Shown here: piece after piece, positions 47,063 to 57,770 of the stretch | Layout: each line of letters starts with the position of its first letter | Position numbering within the stretch: position 1 is the stretch's first letter | From: Sparassis latifolia | Taxonomy: Eukaryota; Basidiomycota; Agaricomycetes; Polyporales; Sparassidaceae | Assembly: GCA_018466975.1 (NCBI GenBank) | Contig: CM031556.1 | Coordinates: 124,001-188,000, forward strand | Length of the DNA: 64,000 nt | Direction of reading: 5' to 3' | Position numbers and translations under genes: made by a program | Notes under the pieces: model-generated | What the model was told of the DNA's origin: nothing | What the model saw: the letters and a program-made list of their open reading frames with translations, nothing else | Databases searched by the model: none

Positions 47063-47993
47063 TTGTATTCGTACCGTCGCAGATTCATAGAGTTGATGCG
47101 TATCTACATATGTACCGAAAGCTATAGCTATCGCCCAAGAGGCAGATTCGATGCCTGTTTTCGACAGTTGATCTGGACCGCTGAAAAACCATCCAAGAAG
47201 TTCTATATCCCGCAAGAATGCTTCGATATCATCTTTCTCCAAGATAAAATCGCTGTTCTGTGTGCGAGCGGGCTGAAGATTGTGACTCTCGATGAGTACG
47301 CCAACCCGCTGATGTGCATGACCATGCCAAAATCCACTCAAACTGGCCTTGTAGCTTGCAGATTGTATCCATGCCAGACTTTGAAGATCCTCATCTGGTG
47401 GCCATATACAGGAGATACGATTCACATCGACCTTTGGGCATCTTCCACGAGTAAGGACCAGTATCTACTGTGTTATAACGGTACAACATCTGGAAACTGC
47501 AGCAAGTCACGGGCTACAGAGGACTATATTGTAGGGACTTGGCTAGTCGAGTGCTAGCCGAGCCTATATAGGCGGCTGTAGACCCCCGAGAAAACACCAA
47601 GAATCCACTCTCTGTAACTATTGTGAATTTTGATCTCTCCTCTCTTTTTCAACAGGATTGGCACTTTCATCAATATTTCTTTAGGTGTATTCATTCGGTC
47701 CTCGTGCAATCGAATGGGCAGGAACGGCCGAGCAAGTTGTGTACCACCCTTCATACATACTTCAGTTCCACCACCGATTCATCGAAGTCCGACATGTTGA
47801 GACCGGTTGTCTCGCGCAAATCATACCTGGGAATAACGCGCGCTTCCTGTGGAATGGAAATGCCATAACGAACCGTTCCGGCCACGATTTCAACTCTCTA
47901 GATTGGCAAGCGTATATGTCACAGGACCCGCAGATTCTTGGTGTCAAGGATATCATTCATGGTTACAGATGCCATGGTATCCAGTCATACTGA
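47063..47993 (+). pseudogene. Orphan citron-homology (CNH) domain fragment
   Basis: Only the C-terminal two-thirds of a CNH beta-propeller of the RhoGEF/Rom2 type is present, with no DH or PH domain on either strand upstream. Recognisable pieces are KKFYIPQECFDIIFLQDKIAVLCASG, DQYLLCYN, then VYSFGPRAIEWAGTAEQVVYHPSYI and FIEVRHVETGCLAQIIPGNNARFLW. The reading frame changes between the parts; at least one intron (about 47480-47680) is needed. The usual VMxA...HVFELVPTxPLY end is missing. It resembles, but is not a recent copy of, the CNH of the 26918-31128 gene. Most likely a relic; a short expressed CNH-only gene cannot be excluded. Confidence 0.6.
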
Positions 47994-49989
47994 CAACTAC
48001 AATCGACTATCCTTTTCTTATTCTCCTAGCACACCCAGCCTAACTTATGGAGAAACTTGAAGTCGCACTCAATTTCAGTATCTTCTCTTTCCCTGCTTAT
48101 ATCGTTTTAATATCGCTGACGTTCTCTCAGCCGGATGCAAGCGAGTGATATAAAACCATCGCTGCTGCCCCTGCGGGTAAACACCTCATTCCAGTAAGCA
48201 ATTTTTCATCGTGGCGTTAAATTTTTTGACTTCAACCTCTGCAGTGAGATTGATTGTTACCGAACCAAATTCAGGACGGATCTGACAGCGATCTAGTACC
48301 ACCTGTGCTTTGCACGTTCGTTGCATCTGCCTGAGGCCTCATCTGGTCGATACAACTTTGCTCCAGCATGGTTGCGCAGGCCGTCAAGTTCCTCGTGAAT
48401 GCAGAATCTCGGTACAGTAATGGGCGAGCCCTAATGTTAATGAGCACACGTCTTTACTTACTCGTTTATGACTCACATGAAGAGCCTCACTGCGTGAAGT
48501 TCTCGCATTTGGTGTGACCCCAGTCTTGTCCCAAGTTGTCTACCTGGCGTCTGCAGTTTCGTGGGCGCTCGTTCTACGTTTTCAACCGTGTACTTCCGCC
48601 AGCGCGAAAAGTTCTGCATTGCGTATCCGGATCCAGCCGCCCATATGAAAAGCTCCCGAACTTCCAACGCACCCCAGACGCCCGGAACCCTTAGGCCAAT
48701 GCGATTCCATCAGGAGAGCGTATCATGTAAGATTTCATACGACAAAGTTTGGGTTCGTCCCACTTTCACATACTCATGGTGATCGCGCCTACTAGTTCCT
48801 GTTCGTAGCTCAGCGGATAGTCTCGGGTTGCTGCTGCTTTTCGCCCTCGCTCCTCCATCGAAACAGCGAAGAGTTGCCTTACCATGGTCAGCCACCATCC
48901 ACCATCCACCATCCACCTCTTCAGAATCCATATCAGTGAAGCATGGTACAGGTACGTACATCACGAGAGAGACTATCGTCTCCCGTTGGGCCCCATTCTT
49001 GGGCGTTGCTAGTTCCTGAGGTACGTACTCCTCACTCATGGCGGGCTGCCCTGACACCGCGTATAGTCGCAGCGCGGGCGTAATCTACACTTTACCATTT
49101 GTAACTTTCAATCATTGGTGTCAGCTTCCCTGCACCATCCGAACCAGTCGTCGAACCCAACCAGAAGAGTTAGAACAACAGCGACCCATACGGAATTTTT
49201 CTTCAGAGTCACAGAATGTGACAGACGATGTGACTCCTACCGTAATGGCTGCAGCGACGAGGAGGAATTGCCAGAAGGGGCACCAAGTGCTCCAGCGGGA
49301 GGTTCCACGCGAGAAGACCTGAGAAGGCGCGCCTGATACGAGGACTGCAAGTTCCTCCTACTATCGCCGTACTGCTGCTATTTGGGATCGGCAATTTCTT
49401 GTTGATCAACATCTTCAAGTTCTGTAGTATCTCGCACACTCAGTCCCACCGGTCGTCGACACTACCCCGGGGATTACAAAACATGCGGAACGTGCACGAC
49501 AGCGATGGTGAGCACACCCTTAGAAACTGATCGTTGCTTTAAGAACTCGAGATATTAGCGTCGCGAAGCCATGTGACGGCGGCGGATGTATCTCGTAGGA
49601 TTTCCTGTGCGTGGTGACTGGCATGGTGAATGGAGCCGTGAATTACGGCCCATATCATGCCACGATTGAGCTGTTCAGGGGCTTGCTGGCAGGGTTGCGT
49701 GCGAGAACTCTGCCAGATGTCAATGAATAGGGTCGTTAACGACGCTATTATATATTCTCAAAAATTGCGAATAACCGTTCCTACTTCGCCTCCAGAATTG
49801 TTGTCCGTTCTGCTCGTTCGTGATAGACTGCGCAGGATATCGAATCGAATATGCGGTTCTAATTGTTCTCTATATCCTTGTGCATGCGGGGTGGACGTGA
49901 GGCTCTACATATGGCCTTAAGGTTTGCAACATGTATCGATTACCTGGTTCTCGCGCTTCGTTTAGTATATAGCTGCCTTACCATCCCCA
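47994..49989. other. 2-kb stretch without a supported gene
   Basis: Short ORFs on both strands (48561-48782, 48710-49057, 49038-49336) have no motif I can name. A tRNA A-box-like string near 48797 lacks a downstream B box. No structural repeat is visible. Confidence 0.4.
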
Positions 49990-50049
49990 GAGACTGCATC
50001 CTGCACTTCTGAATCTCCCGGAAGCATGATGCAAAAGTGTCCAGTAAGT
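49990..50049. repeat. 60-bp direct repeat, copy 1
   Basis: Matches 50307-50366 in 57 of 60 positions, in the same orientation; all three differences are transitions (around 50026-50031 relative to copy 2). It starts GAGACTGCATCC and ends CCAGTAAGT. The 257 bp between the copies (50050-50306) is unrelated to the flanks. Confidence 0.9.
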
Positions 50050-50306
50050 CGGTTTTAATAGATTTATTTAACAAGTCTAATCGACGCTGCGCTGGGCCCG
50101 ACAATGGCCAACTCACACAGTCCCCGGGCTGTGGCAGTGTAGCACCACCAACTCCCTTGGTGAGCGGCCAGACGGAAAGGGGCTCCAGCCACCCTTTCAC
50201 TCCGACCATCATCTGGCTGCTCACCAGGTACGTTGCGAAGCCCGATGCATGTCGCCGTTTCACGCTGACGGATTCTGGCGTGCAATAGGCACATCGTCTT
50301 TTATTT

Positions 50307-50366
50307 GAGACTGCATCCTGCACTTCTGAATCTCCCGGAAGCACAATACAAAAGTGTCCAGTAAGT
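50307..50366. repeat. 60-bp direct repeat, copy 2
   Basis: Second copy, 317 bp downstream of the first. It ends about 105 bp upstream of the IRG-like GTPase start codon, so it lies in that gene's promoter or 5' UTR. Confidence 0.9.
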
Positions 50367-50470
50367 AGCTCAAAAACTCTGAAAGCATTGAGCCCCTATC
50401 CCCTGACACTATCTACACAGATCCAAGTCACCCCGGTGCATCACCTTAGGCACATACACTTCAGCTTGCA

Positions 50471-52212
50471 ATGGGTAATATTGTCTCTGAGGTTATCGGT
50501 GGTGTAGTATGTGCCCATACTACGCTTGCACGCGTTCCAGGTCTGACATGAAAATGCAGGTCTTCGGGGGCCTTCTAAGTCTCTTTAGCATGATTCGTAG
50601 CTTCGAGTCGCCGGAAGAGTCTGGCCAAGAGATAGCAGCGAATCCCGTGATGCAGGAGCTGGAAGAACGCGCTCGAGAGGATCAGCGCCTGCGTGAGCAG
50701 GCCGAACATGATAGATGGCAGGCTGAAGAAGAGCAACGCCGCGCAGCCGAGGCACACCAACAGGCCGAACGTGATAGATGGCAGGCTGAAGAAGAGCAAC
50801 GCCGCGCAGCTGAGGCACACCAACAGGCCGAACGTGATAGATGGCAGGCTGAAGAAGAGCAATGCCGCGCAGCCGAGGCACACCAACAGGCAGAGAACGA
50901 GAGAGGGCGCATCAAGGAGGAGAAGGAACGTGCAGAGCAGGAGAGACGGGAGGCAGAAGAGAGCCGAAGGCGTGCCGATGAGGAGCCCCAGCGTGTGAAA
51001 AGGGAGATTCACCTTGCTGAGGAGGAAAAGCGACGTGCGGAACATGCGAAGGTGGAGGCGGAGGAGCAATGGAGGCGTGCAGACAAGGACCGCCAGCGCG
51101 CAGAAGCGGAGCGGTGGCGTGCGGAGGAGGAGAAGCGTCGCTCGGACGAGGAGAAGCAGAAGGCAGAGGAAGGGAAACATCGTGCTGAGCAGGCAAGCCG
51201 GAAGGCTGAAGAGGAGAGGCGACAGGCGAATGAACAACGGAAACGTGCGGAGGAAGACAAACAGCAGGCGGAGGAAGACAGGCGGCGAGCCGAAGAAGAC
51301 AGCAAGAGAGCAGATGCAGAGAGGCAGAGGGCGGAGGAAGCCAAGGAGAAAGCTAGGGCCGCTCAAGAGGAGGCTGAGCGAGCGTCAGTGGCCGCTGCGC
51401 AGGCGGCGGAAGGGGCCCGAATCGCACAGGTGGAGGCCGAGAGGAAGCTGAAGGCGGGTATACGTCCAGTGGTCTGGCCAACGGAGGAGGAAATCCGCAC
51501 GAACAAGGAGCTTCTGCAGTACCGTGAGGGCAAGCTGCACTTCGCCGTCGCGGGGATTGCAGGGAGCGGCAAGTCATCCCTCATCAACGCACTCCGCGGG
51601 ATCTCCAACAGACACAGGGAAGCAGCACGCGTCGGAGTCATCGAGACCACGAGAGTCATCACGCGGTACCAGGATCCGAACTCGAAGAGGCCGTTCGTCT
51701 GGTACGACGTTCCCGGCGCCGGCACCCTGGCCATTCCGGACTGGCAATATTTCAATGCCCAGGGTTTATACATCTTCGACGCTATTATTGTCCTCTTCGA
51801 CAATCGCTTCACCGAAACTGATATTGCTCTGCTGCGGAATGCCGCGCTTTTCCAAATTCCAACGTACATCGTGCGTTCGAAGTCGAACCAACACATCGGG
51901 AACCTCCTCCAGGACTTGGACTTCGGGGAAGACGAAGACAAGGCCAATTGCGATGAGACTGCGCGCGAGATTTATATCACGGAGACTCGCGAAAGCGTGG
52001 CGCACAATCTATTCGATGCAGGACTTCCCGGACAGAGGACCTACCTCATCACGGCGAAGGAAGTTCTCTGTGAAGTGGTCAAGGGCCGGACGCCGAAGGG
52101 CATTATTGATGAGGTCGAGCTACTCAACGATATGCTGCGGGAGGCGCAGTCTCGTCGTATGAAGCCCAAGGCATCGCAACCTTCACGTTCTGCGGGCTTG
52201 CTGTCAAACTAG
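50471..52212 (+). CDS. IRG-like (immunity-related-type) GTPase with long coiled coil and myristoylation signal
   Basis: Dynamin-like/IRG GTPase of unknown fungal role. I start at ATG 50471: exon 1 (50471-50506) encodes MGNIVSEVIGGV and joins exon 2 (50560-52212) across a 53-nt GT-AG intron; length checks (562 aa). The MGNxxS start is a good N-myristoylation signal followed by a glycine-rich hydrophobic stretch, so membrane attachment is likely. Residues ~45-320 are an almost uninterrupted charged coiled coil (RAEEExxRAE-type), including three 21-residue repeats. The G domain follows: G1 GIAGSGKSSLINALRG (residue ~344), TTR switch, G3 DVPGAG, and RSKSN at the G4 position, the IRG-like variant of TKxD. 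Intact. Fungal IRG-like genes are known, but their functions are largely unknown. Confidence 0.88.
50704..50892 (+). repeat. Three tandem 63-bp coding repeats
   Basis: Units begin at 50704, 50767 and 50830 and encode E(H/R)DRWQAEEEQ(R/C)RAAEAHQQA. Only a handful of bases differ between units, so the array is young and could vary in copy number between strains, lengthening the coiled coil in three-heptad (21-residue) steps. Confidence 0.95.
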
Positions 52213-54188
52213 TGGCGAACTTTCTGTTGCTCGTTCTGTCTCCTCCGATCCTGTGAACGTCATCTCGCACTTGTCATGTAGTATGAGCATGGTGAAGTCG
52301 GTTCAAAATGTATGTACGTCGCACCAATCAACGTCTGCATTCTTTGAAGATTTTGACACCGAGAATCTAAGCGTCGAAATGTTCACCCCGACATTGCAAA
52401 CACTCCAGCAATATTTTTGCATGCATACAAGAAAATGCGCAAGATCAGTGTGGTGGGAAAAGAGTTGGCTTCTCCTTGCGGATAGCCCTGAGAGGAAGGC
52501 CATGCTGCATTTCTTGACACAAGGTACTCTTCTGTGCAGTTGCACGCTTTCGTCCTAGGCATTCGTGTTCCATCCTGGAAGCATCTAATTTATATCGCAT
52601 ATCTCTGAGTAGAATATCCTATGCGCAGACTCGGTTGACATTGAAAAGGAGATTGCGCGGATGTGCCGTGCATCAGTGAGCCTTAGCTTCATCTCTGAGT
52701 CGGCTAGTACTCCATGAAGAGCATCGGACGCAGGAGGCTACTTGCTCATCTGTCAACGTCCTGCAAACCATTAGCTTTACGTACCTTCCGGATCCGCTGT
52801 GAGTTGGGTACGTAGAAAGTGAGCGGACAAGGACACGCGCCGTCCGTTCAGCAATTTCGTATTGCCCGCAGTGCTGCACGTATAGCACTGATGTTCGCTA
52901 CATAGCACAACGTCGAGAGTGGGAGTCTAGGAATGGTTGGAGAATTGTATGCGACTAAATAGAGGAACTCGCACACCTTATTCGATACAATGGAGACCCG
53001 GATACGGCGGTTCTCAATCATCATGCTGGCTAAAAAGCGCGCCTTCAGGTTCAACTTCAGATGGCCCATATCCTCGACCACTGCACAGCAAAGTATTGAA
53101 CACACCTTCAAATCACCTACTCCCTCTTGAAATGTGACATCAAACCACGTTCCTTCCTTCCATTTACCTATTCGCCGGTCTGGGACTGACAGCATCCTCC
53201 CGATTGATTCTACGCCAGTCGACCTTCAGGTTGCTGATAGAGTCAATCTATTCACATGATGCGACCTTATAGAACATACGATCTGAGCTTGACTGCCAGT
53301 GCTCATCCGACTGGTACCGCACTGAATGTATTCTGACTTGCAACTGTCGGGAATGGCGTTGTTCCCCAGTTTTGGGTTGGAGTCGTGATTGGTCGGATTG
53401 GTCTTGGGCCAATCCTGGACCAGTTTTGGTCGGTCCTTGGTATGGCGGAGTAGCCCCCTGAAGGCCACCAACGCGTCCTGTTCACGTGGACATGTGACAC
53501 TTCGTGACACTACGCGTGCCACCGTCTTTCGTGTCTTGTTCACAGACTGTTCAGATCTCAGACATCAGAAATGTGTGAGACGCAAAACGGGTACCTTCAT
53601 GGACATATCACTGGCACGATAGATTGCGACTGCAAAGGCAGTCAGATGGAAGCGGATTCTGAAGTGGAGCTGCGACCAGGTGTCCTTGTGTAATACTTGC
53701 AGCACTGTTCTAATGCCAACTCCCTCACCACCAGCTCCTCCACCTCTGGCATGATCGTCAAATCACTTGCTCGCCGACACAATCTGATTGGCCCACCATC
53801 AGTGGGAGATTCATCCTTGACCTGGGATTCACCATCTCAAAAACTCGGATTGTGAACCGATCACTGCTTTTCACTGCGCTCCAACAAGACCATCGCCATT
53901 GTCGACATAGACATCGTGCTCGTCCTATAACGGCGCGCACCGCACTTTCGCGAGGATGAGTAGTCTCATCCGAATGGTGAACAGAGGTGAGCACGTAGCA
54001 GTCAGTGTTCTACGAAGATACAGCCCTTGCCTTATTTCTGCATGCTGAATTGTCCCAATCAGCTAGACGTACCACAAATGGATGACGAGCACGGAGCTGC
54101 GCGCGCAGAAGGCGAGCGAGCCGCTATATTTAACCACTGTATTCCGGTATCATATCTGAGTATTCTGCGGTGAAAGGGAAATGGCAAC
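52213..54188. other. 2-kb stretch without a supported gene
   Basis: The longest frames (52848-53195 and 53226-53543, minus) show no recognisable domain. Around 53370-53450 the sequence is rich in TTGG-containing degenerate short repeats (TTTTGGGTTGGAG, GGTCGGATTGG, GGACCAGTTTTGG). No terminal inverted repeats or transposase seen. Confidence 0.4.
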
Positions 54189-54248
54189 TTGATGAAAACA
54201 GTCAGTACAACAACCAACCACTTCCTGTGTCCTCGTCCTCGTCAGCTT

Positions 54249-54558
54249 ACAGACTTTCCTGTAGAGCTGACATTCATCATTCTGTCTTGCGAGGGCTTGG
54301 ATCCCGCTGCCCAGCTCAAGCCGGAGATACTCATTAATCTACTGATGATCGGCGACGTGAATCTATTCCTGAAAGGACTACCGCACGAGGAAGACTTCGA
54401 GGCCGAGGTGGAAGCGATGATCACAGGTGCGGAACGTTCGTGCAGCGTATCTGACGGGTTGCGTCCATGTATGTTCGGATGTCATACTGCATGACGGCGG
54501 TGAAACATCTTACCATTGCAGAGCCCGCGTTCCACTGCCGAAGGCTCGCCAACATAGG
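54249..54558 (+). pseudogene. Relic of an N-acetyltransferase 9-like (GNAT) gene
   Basis: The middle part of an NAT9-like acetyltransferase: ELTFIIL, MIGDVNLFL and FEAEVEAMI, then across an intron (about 54426-54521) EPAFHCRRLAN, the expected EPxxRxxGLA acetyl-CoA-binding segment with the loop damaged. The N-terminal ~70 residues and everything after RRLAN, including the conserved NEPSxxLFxxLGF motif, are absent. The sequence then passes straight into a D-2-hydroxyglutarate dehydrogenase relic. A gene fragment, not a functional enzyme. Confidence 0.7.
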
Positions 54559-55708
54559 GTTTTTCTGCCCCAAATATGTGCGACAAGCTATGATCTGAAG
54601 CGGCTGTTTATCAGCACTGAGGATACCCTGTGACTGGTGTCTCGCTCCTGATGGCGGCGGCACCGCATGCATCGAACAACGTCATGCTTATGCTGCCCAA
54701 GCTTGAAATGAGCCCCCGCTCTATAGGCAAGCCAGGCGACAGCTGTCGGAAGTCCCCTCTGCTTTTAGGTTCATCGACAGGCAGGGGGACAACCTCACGG
54801 TTAAGCACGGCCAGGGTACTGCTCTGGATGCTGCAAATATGGCGGGCGCTGCTTGCTCCGTTTTAGTCAAAACATAGTCGAGAACATGATGAGGAGACCG
54901 GTTACTACAGTTTCGCAGGCCGAGCATAACTTTTCTCAAATGTCTCAAAATGTCAACACACTGCTGACACCCCTCATGGACACCGATGCTCCTCTGATCA
55001 ATCCACTATCCAAACAACGTCACCAGCACAGTTCCCTTCGCTATGGGCGATCCGGGAACAATTGTCCGAAGGCCTGTCGATGGAAGGCAAGATCCGATCC
55101 AAGGGCCTGTTGCATCCCGATGCCATCAAGCATGTTGTCGCTAAGTCACTTACGGGCACGTCGGTGACAGTGAGCATTGTCTTAACAATCCTTCGCACCA
55201 ATTAATCATGCTTTTCAGGTAATTTCTGAATGTTGTCGCCCGTGTGTATACTTGAGAAATCGAAGCTGTACTGGAATCTTTTGTCTATGAGCTTGTTCGT
55301 AAGTGTCCTTGCGATGCAGATACGAGGGCTCCGTATCTGCAGAGCACAGTATTGGCATCATAAAGAGGCACTGCACCACACGGATGATGATGAACTCAGG
55401 ATTTATATACCGCAATAAGCAAACTATGTGCTAAGACGCGGTGATCTCCGGTCAGTACATGACTAACTACGGTACGACGGGGGGATTGTCCAGGTGGAGA
55501 GTGGGTATAGTAGTGTTTTCGTGAGGCTTATATAGTAGATAAAATTAGGACAGGGTGTTGTGTATGGGATTGTTCGTGGGTGAGGTGACTCTCGGCGGTG
55601 ATACGACTGCACCACACGGAGAACGTGAAGAATATCGAGTGGATGAAGCGCATGAAAAATCTATTTGACCCAAACGAGATCATGGGCCCTGGGAAGGGTT
55701 TGCCTTGA
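54559..55708 (+). pseudogene. Relic of a D-2-hydroxyglutarate dehydrogenase-type FAD-linked oxidase
   Basis: Collinear but broken pieces of the C-terminal half of a D-2-HG / D-lactate dehydrogenase (FAD_oxidase_C). In order: SYDLKRLFISTEDTL (where GSEGTLG is expected) with an immediate stop; TGVSLLMAAAPHASNNV; RQLSEVPSAFRFIDRQ and TVKHGQGTALDAANMAGA, ending in a stop; SREHDEE in another frame; YGHVGDSEHCL (metal-site GHVGDGNLH damaged); IEAVLESFVYELV; GSVSAEHSIGIIK (AEHG altered); and the family's C-terminus MKNLFDPNEIMGPGKGLP, ending at TGA 55708. The N-terminal FAD-binding half is missing. Several frameshifts and stops make it a clear pseudogene. Confidence 0.85.
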
Positions 55709-55997
55709 GCGACGGTCCTTCGTCGGACACCATTTATCACACATCTACGAGGAGAGCATCATGTACAATTAATATTGTTAGAACCATTACTGAACATTCG
55801 TACGAAATCCCCAAGAAGGAAGACGAGGGGTTCATATTGTCGCCAGAATCGTCCATAAAATCGTGAACTGTAATTAACCGCGGGTGCGACGGAACAACCG
55901 TTCCAATTAGTCCCAGTGAGAGGCACAGACTCGGATGATCCATGGATATGTTCTGAGGACGGATGTAATGCTCGACAGAATACATAAGGGGGGTCAA

Positions 55998-56825
55998 TCA
56001 TACTGCATTCCTCAAGATACGTGCCATCTCTTCGGAAGAGACCTCCTTCTGCCCGCCGCCAAGGTATGACAGCTTGAAGAAGTCTCCTTTCACGACACTG
56101 GTCCCCGCATCTTCAATGGTACACTCAATGATGTTGTTATTCTCATCCTTGTACCGTACTGTCTCTCCGATGCGCTCCACTGGGTCCATAGTGCACGGAT
56201 TAAGCGAGGACGCATTTTCCAATTGCTGCGGATTCAGCGAAGATGCCAACTTTGCCAGTTGCTGAAAACCCTGTTCCCCAATGGTCCGTCGAACTCTTCG
56301 GGCCATGTAAATGAGCGTACAGAAAATGCACAGATTAACGTGGTGCTTACGATTCATCGGTAGCCTCGCTGACAATGTTACCCCGGGCTGGATGGTTGTC
56401 GAACAGACAATACAATCCTTGTGCTCCAGCAGTAGCGGCAAAGCCAACCCAAAAACACCTACATGCGCCGATGTGTCAAGGGCAGGACTTATCAATCAGA
56501 CCGAAGATACATACCTGTATAGACTGTCGAGTGGTGTGGCGCAGATCTCATCACACTGACGAAAAAATGCGGCTTGCTCATTAGGATCCGTGCTGTTGGT
56601 TCGCAGAATAATCGTCGGATCGTTGCACCAGTCTCGAGCGGCCTGGTCATAGACGGGCTGCACGCGGGTCACGTCGTTCTGACCGTATCCCATGCCCCGA
56701 ATTGTGCGACCACAGGTTTCCGCGATGACGAGGTAGTTTGTATATCTTTCCGTCATGTCCTTGACAAAGGCCTGGTCCCGCTGTGCATCCTGTCTCGAGA
56801 GCTTGGAAGAAATTCGCGGAGGCAT
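55998..56825 (-). CDS. Hypothetical protein with one predicted membrane segment
   Basis: I do not recognise this family. ATG 56825 (MPPRISSKLSRQD); three exons, 56825-56515, 56458-56351 and 56295-55998, with 56- and 55-nt GT-AG introns; length checks (238 aa). Residues ~1-100 are hydrophilic, with a charged helix and an Asn/Pro/Asp-rich region. Exon 2 begins a hydrophobic stretch CFWVGFAATAGAQGLYCLF, a likely membrane segment. The C-terminal part is polar, with a near repeat LASSLNPQQLENASSLNP, and ends in a compact beta-like block (VERIGETVRYKDENNNIIECTIED...FFKLSYLGGGQKEVSSEE). The clean exon arithmetic across three frames argues it is real. Confidence 0.55.
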
Positions 56826-57412
56826 GAAGACCGGGATGTAGTAACTAGCGGGCGATCGCGAGGAAAAGAAGAAACGAGGATCGCGAAACACGATCACGTG
56901 CTTTGAATAACAACAAACCTAGCACATGTATCCTTTCTTCTGCCAGTGGTTATGAATTTCCCATTTAAATGTGAGTTTGCTCGTAGCTTCGAGTTTGTTC
57001 AGTTTTTCAGCAGCTCTTTCTTCAGGATTACACACAACGTCTCAAGCTCAAATTTGTACGTATGCAAAATTGGCGAGCAAAGTATACAGCAGGAAGGCGG
57101 TGCTTACCCGCGTTCATAGACCCTGCACATCCTCAGCAATGCGCACTCCGAGCATGGCACTGTCCTCCCGTAGTCTTCCCATACTATGTTACGACAACAC
57201 GGATCAGGAACATCTGAGGCCTGAAGTCTGGAAATCAGCGAGGATACCATTTCTCCTGTCGTCGAGATGTAGGAATCAAGATTTCTGTCCGTACATGCTG
57301 GACTACGACTCGGATCAAACTTTATAACTAGGTAACTGTGTATGTCTGGCATTTTCAGTCGAGAGATACACCCTGAACCGACGAATACTTCCCATCCATC
57401 ACTGTTCCAGAG

Positions 57413-57770
57413 TTTCCAGTTAAGGTGCTTGAACACATCGTCGACTTCGTGGCCACTTGCATAGATGACCTTTGTAACCGCGACCTCACAAGTCACGTCT
57501 GGCATCCCCGCGGTTGTTATCATCTCCAGACGTACTGTGCGTCAAACGACCCTGAAATTCGGCATGGCTTGGAATTTTTACATCTGCGAGCAAGTACGGT
57601 TCCCGTCGCCTCTTCACTTATCCTGTTGGATAATAGGAATTCCTTCTGGAAATACATAGGGTTCCTCAAGGCCTCCCACCTATCGTGTCTTTGCCTCGGA
57701 CCGGATGAACATCCAAGTCTCTCTATCATCGGATCTCCGTTATTCCTGTATGTTGTCAACTTCAACAACT
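57413..57770 (+). pseudogene. Possible F-box-like fragment
   Basis: One open frame begins FPVKVLEHIVDFVATC, then DDLCNRDLTSHVWHPRGCYHLQTYC. This resembles the F-box start common in agaricomycetes (LPxELxxxIxDxxxxDxxxLxxxALTCxxWxxxAxxxLF). No upstream exon, start codon or leucine-rich body can be joined with confidence, and the frame closes after about 115 codons. Probably a remnant. The flanking DNA (56826-57412) shows no other gene. Confidence 0.35.

Noticed and set aside
48797..48860. tRNA A-box-like sequence (TAGCTCAGCGGATAG)
   Set aside because: No B box or pairing acceptor/anticodon arms follow within tRNA distance, so no cloverleaf can be built.
49940..50344. 134-codon minus-strand ORF spanning the 60-bp repeats
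   Set aside because: Both ends lie in the direct repeat and the translation shows no domain; it does not extend by splicing. Probably a chance frame.
50575..51366. 263-codon ORF antisense to the GTPase coiled coil
   Set aside because: A Leu/Phe/Ser-rich frame produced by the reverse complement of GAG/AAG-rich coiled-coil codons.
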